This document shows positions 43,701 to 53,935 of a stretch of DNA of 64,000 nucleotides, piece after piece (the first letter of the stretch is position 1; each line of letters opens with the position of its first letter). This stretch comes from Blattamonas nauphoetae. Its lineage: Eukaryota > Preaxostyla > Oxymonadida. The notes under the pieces were generated by a model. The model was given only the letters and a program-made list of their open reading frames with translations. It did no database searches and was not told the DNA's origin. Where the stretch lies: the NCBI GenBank assembly GCA_033064195.1, contig JARBJD010000039.1, forward strand, positions 248,001-312,000, written 5' to 3'. The position numbers and the translations under genes were made by a program.

Positions 43701-44645
43701 GCAGTCTGTCACGGTAAATTTTCCGTTCCCCTGCATATGAAGACCCCCACCAAACGCCTCTGACGAGCAGTTTTCAAAATGGGAGAACGTGAAGGTAGCT
43801 GTATCGATTTTTTCTTCATGTGTCGTGTATTTGTTTGGATATGCATCCTCTTCCGCTTCATTTGCGGTGATGGTCATGTTTGTGCCATAAAAGTCTCCAG
43901 CATCGTTGATACTGCGGAAGATTGTTCCGTAGAGTCCATTTCTCAGATTCACGAGATCGGCCCCTGAGATGAGTGTTGATTGACGATTCTCAACGATCTT
44001 TCGTGGTGTGGACTCATTATGAAACTGAGATATATTCCGAAAAATGCAATTCGAGAGTGTGAGAGAGGAGTAATTATCTCCGAGGAGTTGAATAGATTTT
44101 GAGACGGCACTGTCAGATTGGCTGATTCCGTTGATGAAAAGAATTCCGTGTCCATCTGGACTGGTGGTCAGTGGTGTGTTTCTTACCGTTGGAATCGATT
44201 CTATGGTAGTATCCACGAGATAACATGAGCCCGAAATGACGAGGGCTGGTTGATCTTGATGTTGGTATATGTGACAACGTGACGAGGAGAAACTTGAAGA
44301 AATATCAATAGTCACAATATGACCATTTATTGCTTTCAGTGACAGCATGCTGCAGAGAAGGGAGGAATTCTGGATGATGATGACAGAATCTGAACTTGAC
44401 GCGATCGTTGGCGAGGAGATGATTGTGCGATTGCTAATTCCGATCAATGATAGTGACGTTGCCAAGATAGTGACGTTTTTTGAATTGTACGTTTGTGGGA
44501 GACACGTCACAGGGGCGGTGGCTTTCTGGGAGGTGGACTGGGAAAGTGTGGTAACGTTTGTTACAAATCGGTGGAAGTCGATGGGGACCTGTGTATCGGG
44601 GTGAGTTTGTACACCGAAATGCAGGAGGAGGATCACCCACATCAT
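37719..44645 (-). CDS. giant beta-helix type I membrane protein with C-terminal pseudokinase, copy C
   Basis: 2,308 aa, one exon. MMWVILLLHFGVQTH is a signal peptide; ATG 44645 is preferred since nothing coding precedes it. The ectodomain (about 20-1975) is a Ser/Thr-rich beta-solenoid with three CG-x(5)-C spacer motifs (CGVESAPC, CGKTQLPC, CGYSSVWC). The recurring CGN-x(2)-GRSIF unit aligns with CGSSEKGRSI of copy A. TM helix near 1988-2012 (LIPLIIGVSVLLLILIIVIVIL), then YRRRQKQKEKK. The tail (about 2110-2300) has DTLYRRLHG, FTPHWVLF, LRWMAPEVF, AVFSLGLVLWEIETG and KKRPTL. Glycine loop, VAIK Lys, HRD, DFG and the helix-F Asp are absent. The FSLGLVLWE to NAQRQL stretch is very close to copy B at both DNA and protein level, showing selection on the tail. 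Probable surface receptor or adhesin. Stop is TGA. Confidence 0.85.
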   Translation of the reverse strand: MMWVILLLHFGVQTHPDTQVPIDFHRFVTNVTTLSQSTSQKATAPVTCLPQTYNSKNVTILATSLSLIGISNRTIISSPTIASSSDSVIIIQNSSLLCSMLSLKAINGHIVTIDISSSFSSSRCHIYQHQDQPALVISGSCYLVDTTIESIPTVRNTPLTTSPDGHGILFINGISQSDSAVSKSIQLLGDNYSSLTLSNCIFRNISQFHNESTPRKIVENRQSTLISGADLVNLRNGLYGTIFRSINDAGDFYGTNMTITANEAEEDAYPNKYTTHEEKIDTATFTFSHFENCSSEAFGGGLHMQGNGKFTVTDCLFVNCRSEKNDAGHGGGLSVDSMTTTTESSAEIKRCIFRRCFAAHVGGGLHVGRYDPKFDKLRAEIADIETTDCWATSQTGGMLFQFLLETTVANCSINDCQANTATAIFIQGTWEAHTYSYFKIDAPNQEATSLIQTRFAYNQIRFDSWTVFCRGPITVGVFFISKLSNSESSLRPYGESILVYPLPIFSDIIIERGESSPGAPTITFDEDWDQHFTTGFDPANVFLTQTPTLTTGSQPTAGTGGIPQRSWIAANTILMNNQTGKEAAFCWVPKSSCQSFRDLVPRTGLQFEGAVLVEIGEFSEKDINIGARTLSITGESKDGSILTDSGSTTALLIVSTGSLSLSNLTLVAYADSPLISSEGRISLTEIVLSSPASPRQSSLLVATAGSVTASSFSVSSVSFASGHIFDLTDSDLELSNMQFSSISGSTDGSVFSSSTSGKISLTSVEFSGCSCGNGKKGRSIFIDRAAFTADAIFLKEVTFTKPTTQGELEVFISCPSAGNHVTSDWSLFVLPVPSSEDQHKQFWLEDTENPSLSGPMVFHFYPHTEGTVHVSGKSSDHVLCGVESAPCLTLERGMNVMKDTNEVVVDTDIELSTKLTSTAAVWSLKRESSKVLTISKFGSFVTSVSGAELTLSSLLIHFKETIESSFLAASLGKITLSSCTVGDGSTSIPMTIGTVSGGSLILTGANTLKLVSSAKPLFVVTGGVLEVQTGISLTHSTDRTSSLFQLSGGSTSIAGTEAVPIVMSSITFTSEDSLIKMSGVASLTVAHCQCSSISSAGSGSVIHSTSSGTIELYRVMFSGNKCGNEMNGRSIFIERTFSSSCLIMTTVTFPTRTKQGHHEVFLKGRGIDLVVTDDWITFIGEENTQTVATMEEFWGEDTTESGLTGPLAYHLFKHSSGRKTVDVSFWDHSSCGKTQLPCKTLAATFSSLKESKQELFVASDLDLTSKLDAHAKGSLILSSSTSPNTVSLSAAAQFSVLVSTSIHLKDLKFLISSSISNTLFDVSGGSAQLTSVKISTKASTSNDQLLFVSPLFSISNGGEASIQSSAISDISLSTDSLIVHSSGSLSIVSTTFSSIVRQNGNGSVLDSSMDENMKLVLNDVTLQNVQSLNGAADGMFISFDTNPLLNDVSVFKLENIKYSPSLSSNGAEPNFIWLEGPSLDSSIVVSDPRFKDSYDDSTKDEWLWSVNTVTKFSASLLFYLRPQRGPVGVADGGVDMLRCGYSSVWCESLSYALTRAATQETETIHIHQELTLNKKVDLANDLNLIGKPTGAKVILGADGSFAEETGDTVHFSELEIVLGTSTRTEPAFIITLGHMNLSSIEITVKTEQTLPIFKCSDSTLTLQTITFSPTSHQLHRIVDCSGGKLTINTLTLKDLSFSSTPIFLSSLKSASMTDVRVTSIKSQVFLEAKHTQDLFVQSSHFIGHQESQNSNDDQQTDEENTLCLSTGGFVQLVNTTASIHSSEFSHFSQGALSTSNSTTTIISSTFENNVGGNSSFPSLRRNIHCSEGKIIISSVNGGDGSHDQPSAWITQSEDCQFESSLITSEAVYFIPTLDTETSKTSFNKKAGLFSIVVGGSLLIPCGLKMEAFSVVDSQAKSTKLIDLSTSPTTSWNETDLSLSLTKSLLTSLGEDLEWRLRLVFGKDHRTNQSILLKLSTSDERKAQFAAIRNWLIPLIIGVSVLLLILIIVIVILYRRRQKQKEKKNEMKPMLSEMEEDLDSPKMPIADTFALNDVHTTANLVKANQNEFDQVHELNETANHLNDRRAAAAMLKPIEIINCDAPNKVATIIPHDTLYRRLHGSGTRMTASEKERVAQEVARLLRTIADQSPHHLILSQFTPHWVLFGQDNEIKMRTTEGETEVGGTKEGTSRAASIETGKTGLRWMAPEVFHQNPNNSQGHGAVFSLGLVLWEIETGIVPFGETDAANAQRQLESGIQPPMDKIKNEHLVSLITQCLSLDAKKRPTLAEVEDALKQESMFSSSRQEIVADV

Positions 44646-45064
44646 TGATAATCAAAGTATGGTTTGATCAGATCTGATCACAGTGACACCGTTATCAAAT
44701 CATCTGGAATCGATCTCAATCCTCACTGACTCGGCGTTGAGTGATTTTCAATTCTATTCTCTCTTTTTCCCACCTTTCAAACAGTTCAACGAAAGGCGTT
44801 GGTTTTATCGCCTACCTGTGTCTCAATTTATCGCGTCTCATTTCTCATGTTGGCTTCATGGAAGGCGCTACTTGTAATTTGGCCAGAGACGACAAGCGCG
44901 AACTGTTTCTGGTTGAACGCGAAAAATCAACAGTGATGAAGGGCTGATCGATTCAACTTGTCACTTCATCGTTTGTCTCTTCGACGTCAATCTATCGCAT
45001 TTTATCCTTGTATTCTCGTTATCCCTCTCTTCTTCCCTTCATCAGGTCTCCTTTATGATGACTA
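44646..45064. promoter_or_regulatory. divergent intergenic region
   Basis: About 420 bp between giant gene C (minus) and a helical-protein gene (plus). It must contain both promoters. No defined motif recognised. Confidence 0.4.
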
Positions 45065-45817
45065 TTGTGCAGCAACCACAAGAACCCACCCAAGAATGCC
45101 AGCATTTCCAAGAACTCCTCACAGCCTTTAAAGTTAGTCTCAACGGTTCTTGCTTCTTCTTCCTATCTTACACCTTCTTTAGCATGCCATCTCACCTTCC
45201 CCACTGCTGAACAGAAACAATCGTGTCTTTCCACTTTCACGCCTCTTGCTTGTGCAGTCCCTGCCATTTTTCTCCAATATTTGAACACTCGCTCCCACTC
45301 AGACAAAAACTGTGCACTTTTTATTGGCGATCTTTTGAAACAGCTTCGATTTTGTCTGAAATTCAAATTTGTCGATCCAAAACTGGTGATTGACTGCTTG
45401 ACCACCAGTCTTCCGTCTATTCTGGCTTTTGGATTCGATAAAACGGATCAACAAGCGCGTGCAACTGTTCTCACCCTCACACAACTCCTTCTCACAAAAG
45501 ATGTCTCGCTCGCCGATACTATCATCAAAAGTGACTATCCGTATCATCTCTCCTGTTCAATGCAAGATCTCACCACGAATTGTGAGAAAGGTTTGACACA
45601 GGTTCACACCATTATGCAGCAAATCATCACCGAGAAGAATGACTGGAAACTCGCTCATTCTCTGTCCGTACGGATGAGAGAATTTGGGGTGGAAGATCTT
45701 GCGGAATGCAATTGCACTGTGACCTCCCACTGGTGGGTTTCGAAAGGTTTCTTGGGGTTCAGTGGAGTCAACTCCAGTCAGCCCGGATATTACTTCAAAT
45801 TCCGAACGAAATCATAA
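45065..45817 (+). CDS. alpha-helical protein, probable armadillo-like family member
   Basis: 250 aa, mostly helical (ALFIGDLLKQLRFCLKFKF, ARATVLTLTQLLLTKDVSL, LTQVHTIMQQIITEKNDW), with a polar C-terminus (VNSSQPGYYFKFRTKS). It resembles the two armadillo-like proteins at 25.6 and 28.6 kb in composition and helix periodicity rather than clear sequence identity. Another ATG in a different frame at 45055 reads MMTIVQQPQEPTQ and would need an intron to join; a GTTAGT...CTTTAG pair at 45133-45182 exists but the phases do not fit, so the start is uncertain. No enzyme motif. Function unknown. Confidence 0.45.
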   Translation: MCSNHKNPPKNASISKNSSQPLKLVSTVLASSSYLTPSLACHLTFPTAEQKQSCLSTFTPLACAVPAIFLQYLNTRSHSDKNCALFIGDLLKQLRFCLKFKFVDPKLVIDCLTTSLPSILAFGFDKTDQQARATVLTLTQLLLTKDVSLADTIIKSDYPYHLSCSMQDLTTNCEKGLTQVHTIMQQIITEKNDWKLAHSLSVRMREFGVEDLAECNCTVTSHWWVSKGFLGFSGVNSSQPGYYFKFRTKS

Positions 45818-45913
45818 ATATCGTCCTTTGTTTATATCCTATTAACATTATTGTTCTCATTCAACTCAGTTATTCATGGTTTGATCGCTTTTCGAGAAAC
45901 AACACGGAGCTTA

Positions 45914-47479
45914 TCAATGATGGCAAGAAGTGCAATGATAAGGCTGGAGATGATCCCTCACATGATTCCCAACATCAAGGGGGACAATCTCTCTTGTGAC
46001 CTTTCGATTTTTGAATCGTTTGAGCTCCTCATCGTCCAAGGCACATCTTTCAGTATAGAACATGCCGCTGTTAATTTCATCATGCACAGGGCGCCATAAT
46101 TCTTGCATCCGTTTCACGGTCATGTGTTCATTACCCATGTCTCTGAGAAAACACTCCGAAAACTGGAGCGGTTCCGATAGAGTTGGGGCGAGACAAGTAA
46201 CAAAACGTACACGTGGATTCTGAGATAGAGATCGAGATAATGATGAGAGGATGCGGGAGGGAGGTAAATAGAAAGATAGAATGAGAATAGAAGGAATGAA
46301 TTCAAAGAGAAGTGATTGTCAAAAACAAACGTCAAGATCGTGGTTCTGGTCTGTGAAGATCTCAATAGCAAGCATTGACCCAAATGCTGGGTAAGGATTC
46401 TCGATATCCAAATCCAAAGCAGCGATAAGCGAGATCACTGTCGAATCATGTGAAGAATAGTGTCTATATTTTGGATAAGGCAAAGAACATAAAATTGCCT
46501 TTCTATCCTCCTCATAGTGTTTGAAAAATAAGTCGGAAAAGAAATGACCGCCAGAGAAGGCGTTGAATGATGAATCTCGATCTGGGCATTCACGGACGAA
46601 GACTAAGACAAGTAAGAGATGGAAAGAAGAGACATTGTTCCTTCAAGTAACGGATAAGCGGAATATCGGTTGTTGTAATTGGTGGTGGGAGTGGATGACT
46701 GTGAAAAAGTGATTGAAAGGGTGGATCAAACCCGAGGTCAATATTACACAGAAGAGAATCAAAAATATTGAATGGGGCTTTGTCATCCACTTTTGAGCCA
46801 GTGGACGTTTCGACTTTCGAGATGAGCATTTTGTGTTCGGAGTGAAGTTTCTGGCAATATTCGCCTCTGGACTGGTCTTTCATCATCTTAAAGGCAGGCT
46901 TTCTGTAAAAAAACACAAAAATAATGATAGAAGTTGAGAATAGACAGAAGTACGTGAAGAATTAAGGGAAAACGATGACTCCGAATGACACACATTGCAC
47001 AGCTTCCTCGAAGTTCAAAATCGAGTTTCGACGGAACATGCCAAAAAGATAGATCGTCCTTGCTGATTTCCTCTCCTGGTGGAAGGCTAGTTCGATAGTG
47101 CTCGAAAAAACCCTGTTGAAAGTAGCAGAGAGACTCCCGTGTGCGCTCTGATTGGGTTGATCGGAAATTAAACAACCCAGGAGAGTATGTTGGTGGAAGG
47201 AGGGAGCCACAATATCTCTTGAAGACTGTTTGACCGATGTGTTTCATGAGGACTTGGCCGTTGGAGGAAAGTTGGCCGGACGGGACAACAGAAGGAAATG
47301 ACTGAAGAAAATTTGGAGGAAAGATGGGAATACTTCTAGATATTGGAGAGGATATCTGTTTCCTTTACCGAATGGAGGAGATCACAAAGAGTGAGAGACA
47401 GTTCAAGAAAGAAGAAGCAGATACCATGTCGATGAATAAGATGAACAGAAAGAAGAGTTTCTGGTGATTTGGGGTCCAT
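45914..47479 (-). CDS. histidine acid phosphatase (PXYLP1/lysosomal acid phosphatase type), six exons
   Basis: Spliced by eye: 47479-47425, 47362-47334, 47301-46994, 46902-46634, 46602-46331 and 46219-45914. Introns are 62, 32, 91, 31 and 111 nt, and every phase closes, giving 412 aa. The catalytic HLIHRHGNRYPL (R-H-G-x-R-x-P) is created only by splicing exon 1 to the 29-nt exon 2. Then follow GQLSSNGQVLMKHIGQ, FRSTQSERTRES (second phosphate-binding Arg), FDSLLCN and the proton-donor HD motif YSSHDSTVISLIAALDL. The C-terminal VRFVTCLAPTLSEP matches the final strand of the family. Such enzymes hydrolyse phosphomonoesters through a phospho-His intermediate, usually in lysosomes or outside the cell. 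No signal peptide is seen from ATG 47479, so an upstream exon probably exists. Convergent with the helical gene, 96 bp away. Confidence 0.85.
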
Positions 47480-47675
47480 GAGAAAGAAATGTCGAAATGT
47501 AGTTCGATTCTACGAAATGACCAACTCGAACCTTTGGATCGAACCCACTGTTTTAGAAATGAGGAGAAAAATCGAATGATGATTGGTTGCATCGAATGAA
47601 TAGAGAATAAAACAACGGATTGAATTGTGGATGCAGCTGCAAATGATGAACATAGTAACGAAAACAAACGAAAGG

Positions 47676-50600
47676 TCAGTTATCTGAAACAAACAGAGGA
47701 AATAAAGAAGAAACCAAAGAATTATTGCTCAATCCACTCAAAAGCTGTGAGATCTCCGAAGTCGAACTATCTTTTTGAACCACACGTCCCAAAATAGCAA
47801 GAATAGCCTCTTCTGCCAAAATCCCTTCCGCTCTTCTCGCATCTCTTTCCTCAGCTAGCCGTGTCTTCAAAATCTCGTTCTCCCTGCTGAGCGACCTCAC
47901 CCGCTCCTGAGCAGCCAGTGTGTCTCTCTCATAATTATCCTTCTCGTCTGTCTGGCGAATAAAATCTGTTCTTTTCTGGCGAGAACTGGTGGAGATGCTG
48001 CCTGAATGGGCGAATGACGTGTTTGGGACGAGTGGAGAGTAAGAGAACGGATCTAAACGGTTCGTGAGTGCTTTGTGTGTCATCTGGTAAACAAACATCC
48101 TTTGAGAGAAGATGACAGCGTCGCGTGAGAACACGAAGAAGAGCGAGCGGGAGTCGCTGACAAGAGAGTACGGAATCTCACTCAGGACGAACGGTTGGCC
48201 AAAATGCGAGAATTCCACAGTCAACGTTCCCTCGTCCTTCGCCTCATGATCATCCCCCTCGTCTTTCGAGTCATCGTTCCCACAAACCTTCTGAACGACA
48301 CGTCGGAACGACTGCTTCGTCAGATCAAACAGTTGCTGGAATAGAAATGCCGCGTGCGAGAACCGAAACGATGGATACTGCGACAAGAAGTGGGATGATG
48401 TCGTGTCTGTTGGATTGATCAACGAGAGGAAGTATTGGACTAGTCCATCTGAGATCCTTTTGTTGCTTGTGGATGTTTGGATGAGGGAGTTGGATGAGGA
48501 TTGATTGTGGATCTGAGGCAGATCAGAATGTGGAATAACTTTGATCGACGAATCCGACATTTGTGGTTTCAGGTTGGGGAAGAACGTAAACGCGTTCATG
48601 TCGAAAGAGTGAGGAATGGGCAGGTTATGCATGATTGGATCCGAGTTGTTCAGAACTGCTGATTTGAATGGTTTTGTCATCGGCGACTCAACTGTTTGAG
48701 AAGGCTGGAAAAGAGGGGGAGCAGAAGTGGCTTCTGGAACCGTCTGATTCGGAGTGCCCTCGTCTCTCAGAGCCTCCAACGACGACGACGGTCCTTTTGG
48801 GAAGGCTGGTGGAGTCGGTGATGGAGCGTACGTGTCAGCGGGCGGATGGTGAGGGGGAGTTTGTGGGGACGTGATGAACTGGAGATCGATGGAGTATTGG
48901 CTCGGAACATGGCTGAGTTCCTTCGCGTGTGAGACAGGGTCAGATGGAGGAAGATTCAGAAACTCTGTCAGTTCTGTCGACGACTTAATTGAAACAAGAT
49001 CACTCACAATCATCGAATCCTCCAGAATCGATGATGTCGTTGAATCTGTTGGTGTGGTGTCTGGATAGAGGGGTTGTGGTCTGAGCGGGCTCAAATGTTT
49101 AAAATTGCCGTTCGAGAAGTGTGGGATAGTCTCCACCTTCTCATCATCACACTCTTCAATGTGCACACTCGACCCGACCTGCTTCAATGGCTGCGAGCGT
49201 AAAAAAGGAGTAGAGTTTGATACTGGTCCAAAATAGTTCGAAGATTGGCGGAATGGGTCGCTGGCAGGGGAGTCGGCGTAGATTGAGTGAAGATCTCGTT
49301 CGGAAGAAGGCGATCCTGAATGATAGGACTGCGACCCGCCATCTCTCAACTCGATCTGAGACGTGATTGTTCGCATCGAGGCGAGCGACGAGACGGGAGA
49401 TGGTTGTTCTGTGTGTCTGGACGCGTTTGTTGTGAACGTTTTGAGGTGCTGGACGTACGCAGTGAGGATCGAGTAAACGGAAGGTCGTTTGTGTGGGTTG
49501 TCGTCGAGCATCATCGAAATCAGCTCGCTCTCCATCGGATACAGATCCTTGAAAGCTTGTGAAGTGGTTTTCGTTTTGACGAGTGATTGGATTTCGTTGG
49601 CTCGTTCCATGTGAGTTCCGAATGGATGGAGAAGTTCGAACAGGATGAGGCCGAGTGAGTAAACATCCGAAGCGGTTGTCAGTGACGAGATCGGAGCTGA
49701 GTCGAGATCCACTTCTTCGTCTGTCTCGCCTTGTTGTGTTCCCTGCTCTCGACCAGCATCACTCCCAGACATCTCGGAATTGACGAACGTGTCGAAGAAC
49801 CCATGACCAGATGGTGTGTGTGATGATTTCTCCTTCCTTCTCGCTTGCTGCGAAGACGATGAGATTCCGTTGTCATCGGTCTCAATCGACACAAAATCAG
49901 AATCGTCAGTGTCTTTTGACACTGTTTTCTTGTTTCTGGTTTGTCGATTTTTCTTCGCGTTGGATCTTTCACATCCCAGCTTTCGTTCCACACCTCGAAA
50001 CACCTTTTTCAGTTCAGGCGAAGCGTAGAACGGATTGAACTGGAAGAATTGCTGGTCCAGAGTCTCAAAACTGTCCATCTCAGTTTCATTCTGATTGGAC
50101 TTGGTTCGCTTTCGTTTCTTGTCTCCGTTTTTGTGTTTCTTCCTCATCGTTGCGACATCGTCTTCAATGATCACAGAGTTATTATCTTCCTCGCTGTCAT
50201 CCTGACGAGACGTGGCCATCGGAACGGCAAAGCCATAATTTCGAAAAGTCGACGATGGGTTGGGCTTCCTCTCGCGTGTCTGCCGATTCTGTCGCTTCCT
50301 CACTCTTCTCTTGATTGCTGTCGCACGAAGAGCTCCGTCAGCGAGGGTGGAGAAACCGAAGTCTCCTATTTTGGCGACGAGTTCGTGCGATTCGTCGTTG
50401 ATTTGAAGAAGGATGTTCTGCGGGGAGAGGTCGTTGTGGATGATTCGATGTGAATGAAGATCGTTCATCCCAAACAAGATCTGGATGAACAGAAACCTCG
50501 CAATGTGGTCTCTGATGCTATGAAGGAAGAATAAGACACTTTCTTCCTTCGACCTGCCACTAACTGCTTGTTTCGAAATAAAGTCGATCGACGACAATTG

Positions 50601-53139
50601 CGGAAGGAATGCTGGTCTGTCCGTTATCCATTCTCGAAGTGTTTTGTGGTTACACAACTCCATTTGGACGCAAAGAACAGGTGTGATGTACTGCTCGTAC
50701 TGCGAAAAGAGAGGATCACCAACCGGAGTGGGTGTGGAGAACGGAGGGAAGAAAGATGGGGCAGCTGATTGTTTGTTTGGTGGCGTGTGTGCGTTATGAG
50801 GTGTTTGACGTGTCCTGTCTGGCGAGTTTAACGATCGGTCGGTTCGATTGCTTCGTTTTCGACGATTTTCTTCTTTGAAGGCTGGTGATTCGGAGGGAAC
50901 TGGAGTGTGCGAATCACCCAAATTTTGCTCAAAAATAATGGACAGTTGGTTGTCGTCATTTTGTTGATATCCAATCCACGTTCGATCTTGCGACCAGATC
51001 TCCATTGGAGGCATGAAATCATCGATCATGTCGTCCGCTGAATCGAAATCAGAAAGTTGGCGAGGTTGTGGGCGTTTGAGGTTTGGTGATTGATATTTGG
51101 ATGGCTGAGTTGAATTTGACGGGTATTTTGTACCGTTTGGTGAATTGGATGAGGAAAAATCGGATGGTGAGTCTGATCTGGTTTTGTGGGTTTTCGATCG
51201 TGTTGGTGTTCCTGAATGTTTATGGACCTGATTTTGAAGAAATTCAGTAACGGCTAAAACAGCTGTCTCAATGATTTCTCCATGTGAGGCAGTGTTTAGG
51301 AACGATATCACGTTTGTGGCAGTTGAAACGTGTTCTGAATTTTTCGATATTGCTGAGTTTAATAACGGTCGAGTTTTCGTCTGTTTCACCGGAGTATAGT
51401 GCCTGCCGGTAGATTTTTGCGATTTTTCTGCCGAGATAGAATCATCTCCGCTTTGTGAGTCGAATGAATCGCTGGTGTGTGACGAATCAAAACTGTCCGT
51501 CGAATAGCCTGACCATGTGTCGGACTCAATGTCGATGGGCGATGGGTTTGTTCTACGTGTGATGCTGGATGATGATAATGAAGAATCGGTGAGGGTTGGT
51601 GAAGGTGGAAGTGTTTGAGGTTTGGAGAGGTTGGATTTGGCAGGGTGGTCAAGTGATGTAAGTCTAGACGGTGGTGTTCTAATAGATGGACTATCTGAGT
51701 GTCTCCGAGTCAGTGGTGACTTCACATCTCTGCTTATATTCTGTTTTGTACGACTTGACAGTGGGGTTGACACGGATGGTGAAAAAGTGACTTTTCTTTC
51801 AGCTTGGACAACCTCTGGGTTTTCTCGCATCTCTATTGGGTCAATGCGGAAAAACATAGAGTTGTACACGGTCATCAACGACATGAAGAGGTCCTTTGTA
51901 GCGTTGGGTTTGGGCGGTGGAATAATACTCTGATGAGAATCTTGTGAGCTTTCATCGATTAGTCCTTTCTGGAGGATCGTATGGAGAGGAGTATGAGGAT
52001 GCTTGGAGAATGAGGCGAGTTGAAGTTCTTTCGAAGAGGAGCCAACAGATGGCGGTGTTTTTGACCGCTTGATCATCTCAGTCGAAGGTTTGATCAATGG
52101 GAAAGAAGATAACGTGTCCGTATCCCCAATATTATGTTCTGGGTCGAATTGGATGATTGGTTGAATTGTCAGCGGGATCTTCATCGAATGAACAGTCTGA
52201 TCCGTAACATTGGGCTGAGAAGATTGAAAAATAGATGTGTCAGGCTCACTGTCAGTGTGAAAACTATCGGCTATCTCCTCCGGCGATCTTGTTCCGGCTT
52301 GAGAAAAATGGAGTGTGGTCTGGACGGACGATGCTGGGTTATCGCCTTGAAGACCAAAAACAGAGGCTGTCGGTGATGGTGTTCGAAGGGAGTGGATGTG
52401 AATGAAGGGTTCGGTAATTGTCGGGGAATCTCGCTGGCTTTGGAGTGGTTTGAAATGTGGGGGAGGCAAGCTAATTGGAAAGGGAGGTGGTGGTGAAGGA
52501 GATGGACTGGAGATTGTAACATGCTTAGTGAAATGACTGGAGGGCGAAATGACGTTCATTTCTGATGTGCGAGGCGTTGATGTGGAAAAATTGAGTGGGA
52601 GACCGTAATTGCCTTGATGATTCTTAAAATCTTTAGGCATCCGTTCATCATACATATCGAACCAGGCAGAATAAAATCTGACTACATTTGGGTGGTTAAT
52701 CTGAGATAAAATGTGAACTTCTTTGAGAACATCTGTCAGCATTTCTGGATGGTTCTCTATCGTTTTCGAGTCTAGAAGCATAACTTTCAGGGCATATGTG
52801 AAGGAGGTTAGCTTATTCTTGATCCTCCACACACTTCCAAATCCTCCTTGTCCGATAATGTCGTCAAGATCGAACTCAAGGAGTCCACGGAGAAGACCAA
52901 AACACGGTGGAGTCTTATTTCTCTGTGGAGGCTTCTCCTGATCAATTAAACCTCGCTGACGAAGTGTAGTTACGATTTTTTCTTCAAGAACCGGATCTCC
53001 ATTGGCATAAGTTGTGATGATACTGTCGAGTGATGTAAACCTGTTGATTGATGATGAGGTATGAGACGGACGTTCTATGATAACATAAAAGAGGAGAAGC
53101 TCAAATAGACAAAGAAAATCGTAACAAACTTGAAGTCAT
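47676..53139 (-). CDS. large eIF2-alpha-kinase-like (PEK/GCN2 family) protein kinase with huge insert
   Basis: 1,802 aa if exon 1 (53139-53130, MTS + 1 nt) is spliced over a 55-nt intron (53129-53075, GTTTGT...CATAG) to the long exon. N-lobe: GQGGFGSVW (about 75), YALKVM Lys (about 98), HILSQINHPNVVRFYSAWFD, the eIF2-kinase signature. A Ser/Pro-rich insert of about 660 residues follows, then VLCVQMELCNHKTLREWI. The catalytic loop reads HNDLSPQNILL (about 883): the Asp and Asn are kept, but HRD Arg is Asn and the Lys is Ser. DFGFSTLAD is intact; a second basic insert precedes YASPEL; DVYSLGLILFELL and HKRPSV complete the C-lobe. The last 300 residues include an unassigned segment and a coiled coil. 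The family phosphorylates eIF2-alpha under stress. Activity is likely but not certain because of the catalytic-loop changes. No HisRS or RWD domain seen. Confidence 0.82.
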
Positions 53140-53314
53140 GTTCGACCCCATTCTTTTTTAATGACAATTGTCGTGTTGTTTTATTGGTTGATGATTTTCG
53201 TTTGGAGAACAATCATGATGATGTATGAATGAGAGAGATGAAATTAATCAGAATAGTGTTCACACTGAAACGATGTGTCTCAAACGATTGAATCCGCAGT
53301 TAAGGGAAAAGAAG

Positions 53315-53935
53315 ATGGATCTCCTCCCAATCATTCAAAAGCGTTGCTCCTGTCGTCGTGTTTGCTCACACATTCTATTCATCTTTTATTTGTTTTTCTC
53401 TCATCCCTAGTACGACCAAACAAGGACTGTTGAACGAGAACTCATCGACAAAGTCCTCGAAGCCGGACGCCTTGCGCCATCTGGGAAAAACACACAACCA
53501 TGGCATTTCTATGTTATTACCAATGCAGAGAAAATTAAAGAGTTGGGAAAAGCAATTGAGCCTGGCGTTATCAAAGACGTTCCAAAGATGGCCGGTGCCG
53601 CTGCAGAGAAAGGAGTTTCAAATATCGTTTTTTATGATGCCCCTGTCATTGTCAATGTGTCAATGAACAAAAAGAACAGTATCGACACCAGACAGATGGA
53701 TATTGGTCTGACTGTCGAAAACATGATTCTCATGGCGGAAACACTCGGCCTTGGAACGCTTCCAGTTTATAATTCGAAATGGTATGGTCAGGATCTCATC
53801 ACGCAAACTTGCAAAATTCCAGAGGAAGAAGAATTCATGCTTACCCTTTGCATCGGGTATATTGATCCAGCCCAGCCAAGAACCGTTCGCCCTCGCAAAG
53901 AATTGAGCCAAATTGCGACCTACGTTGATCTATAA
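53315..53935 (+). CDS. FMN-dependent nitroreductase family protein
   Basis: Exons 53315-53359 and 53411-53935 around a 51-nt intron (GTTTGC...CCCTAG, phase 0) give 189 aa. Nitroreductase fold motifs: IIQKRCSCRRYDQ (family: RRS.R.f), VLEAGRLAPSGKNTQPWHF (FMN-binding loop), DIGLTVENMILMAETLGLGT (core helix), then LCIGYIDPAQPR. Homologues use NAD(P)H and FMN to reduce nitro compounds or quinones in the cytosol, and are widespread in anaerobic protists, often of bacterial origin. The intron within the first motif shows it is settled in this genome. The frame continues upstream to an ATG at 53225, but the extra residues are not family-like. Confidence 0.88.

Noticed and set aside
45133-45182. GTTAGT...CTTTAG as an intron joining ATG 45055 to the helical protein
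   Set aside because: The exon phases do not match for either ATG 45055 or 45065, so the uninterrupted frame was kept.
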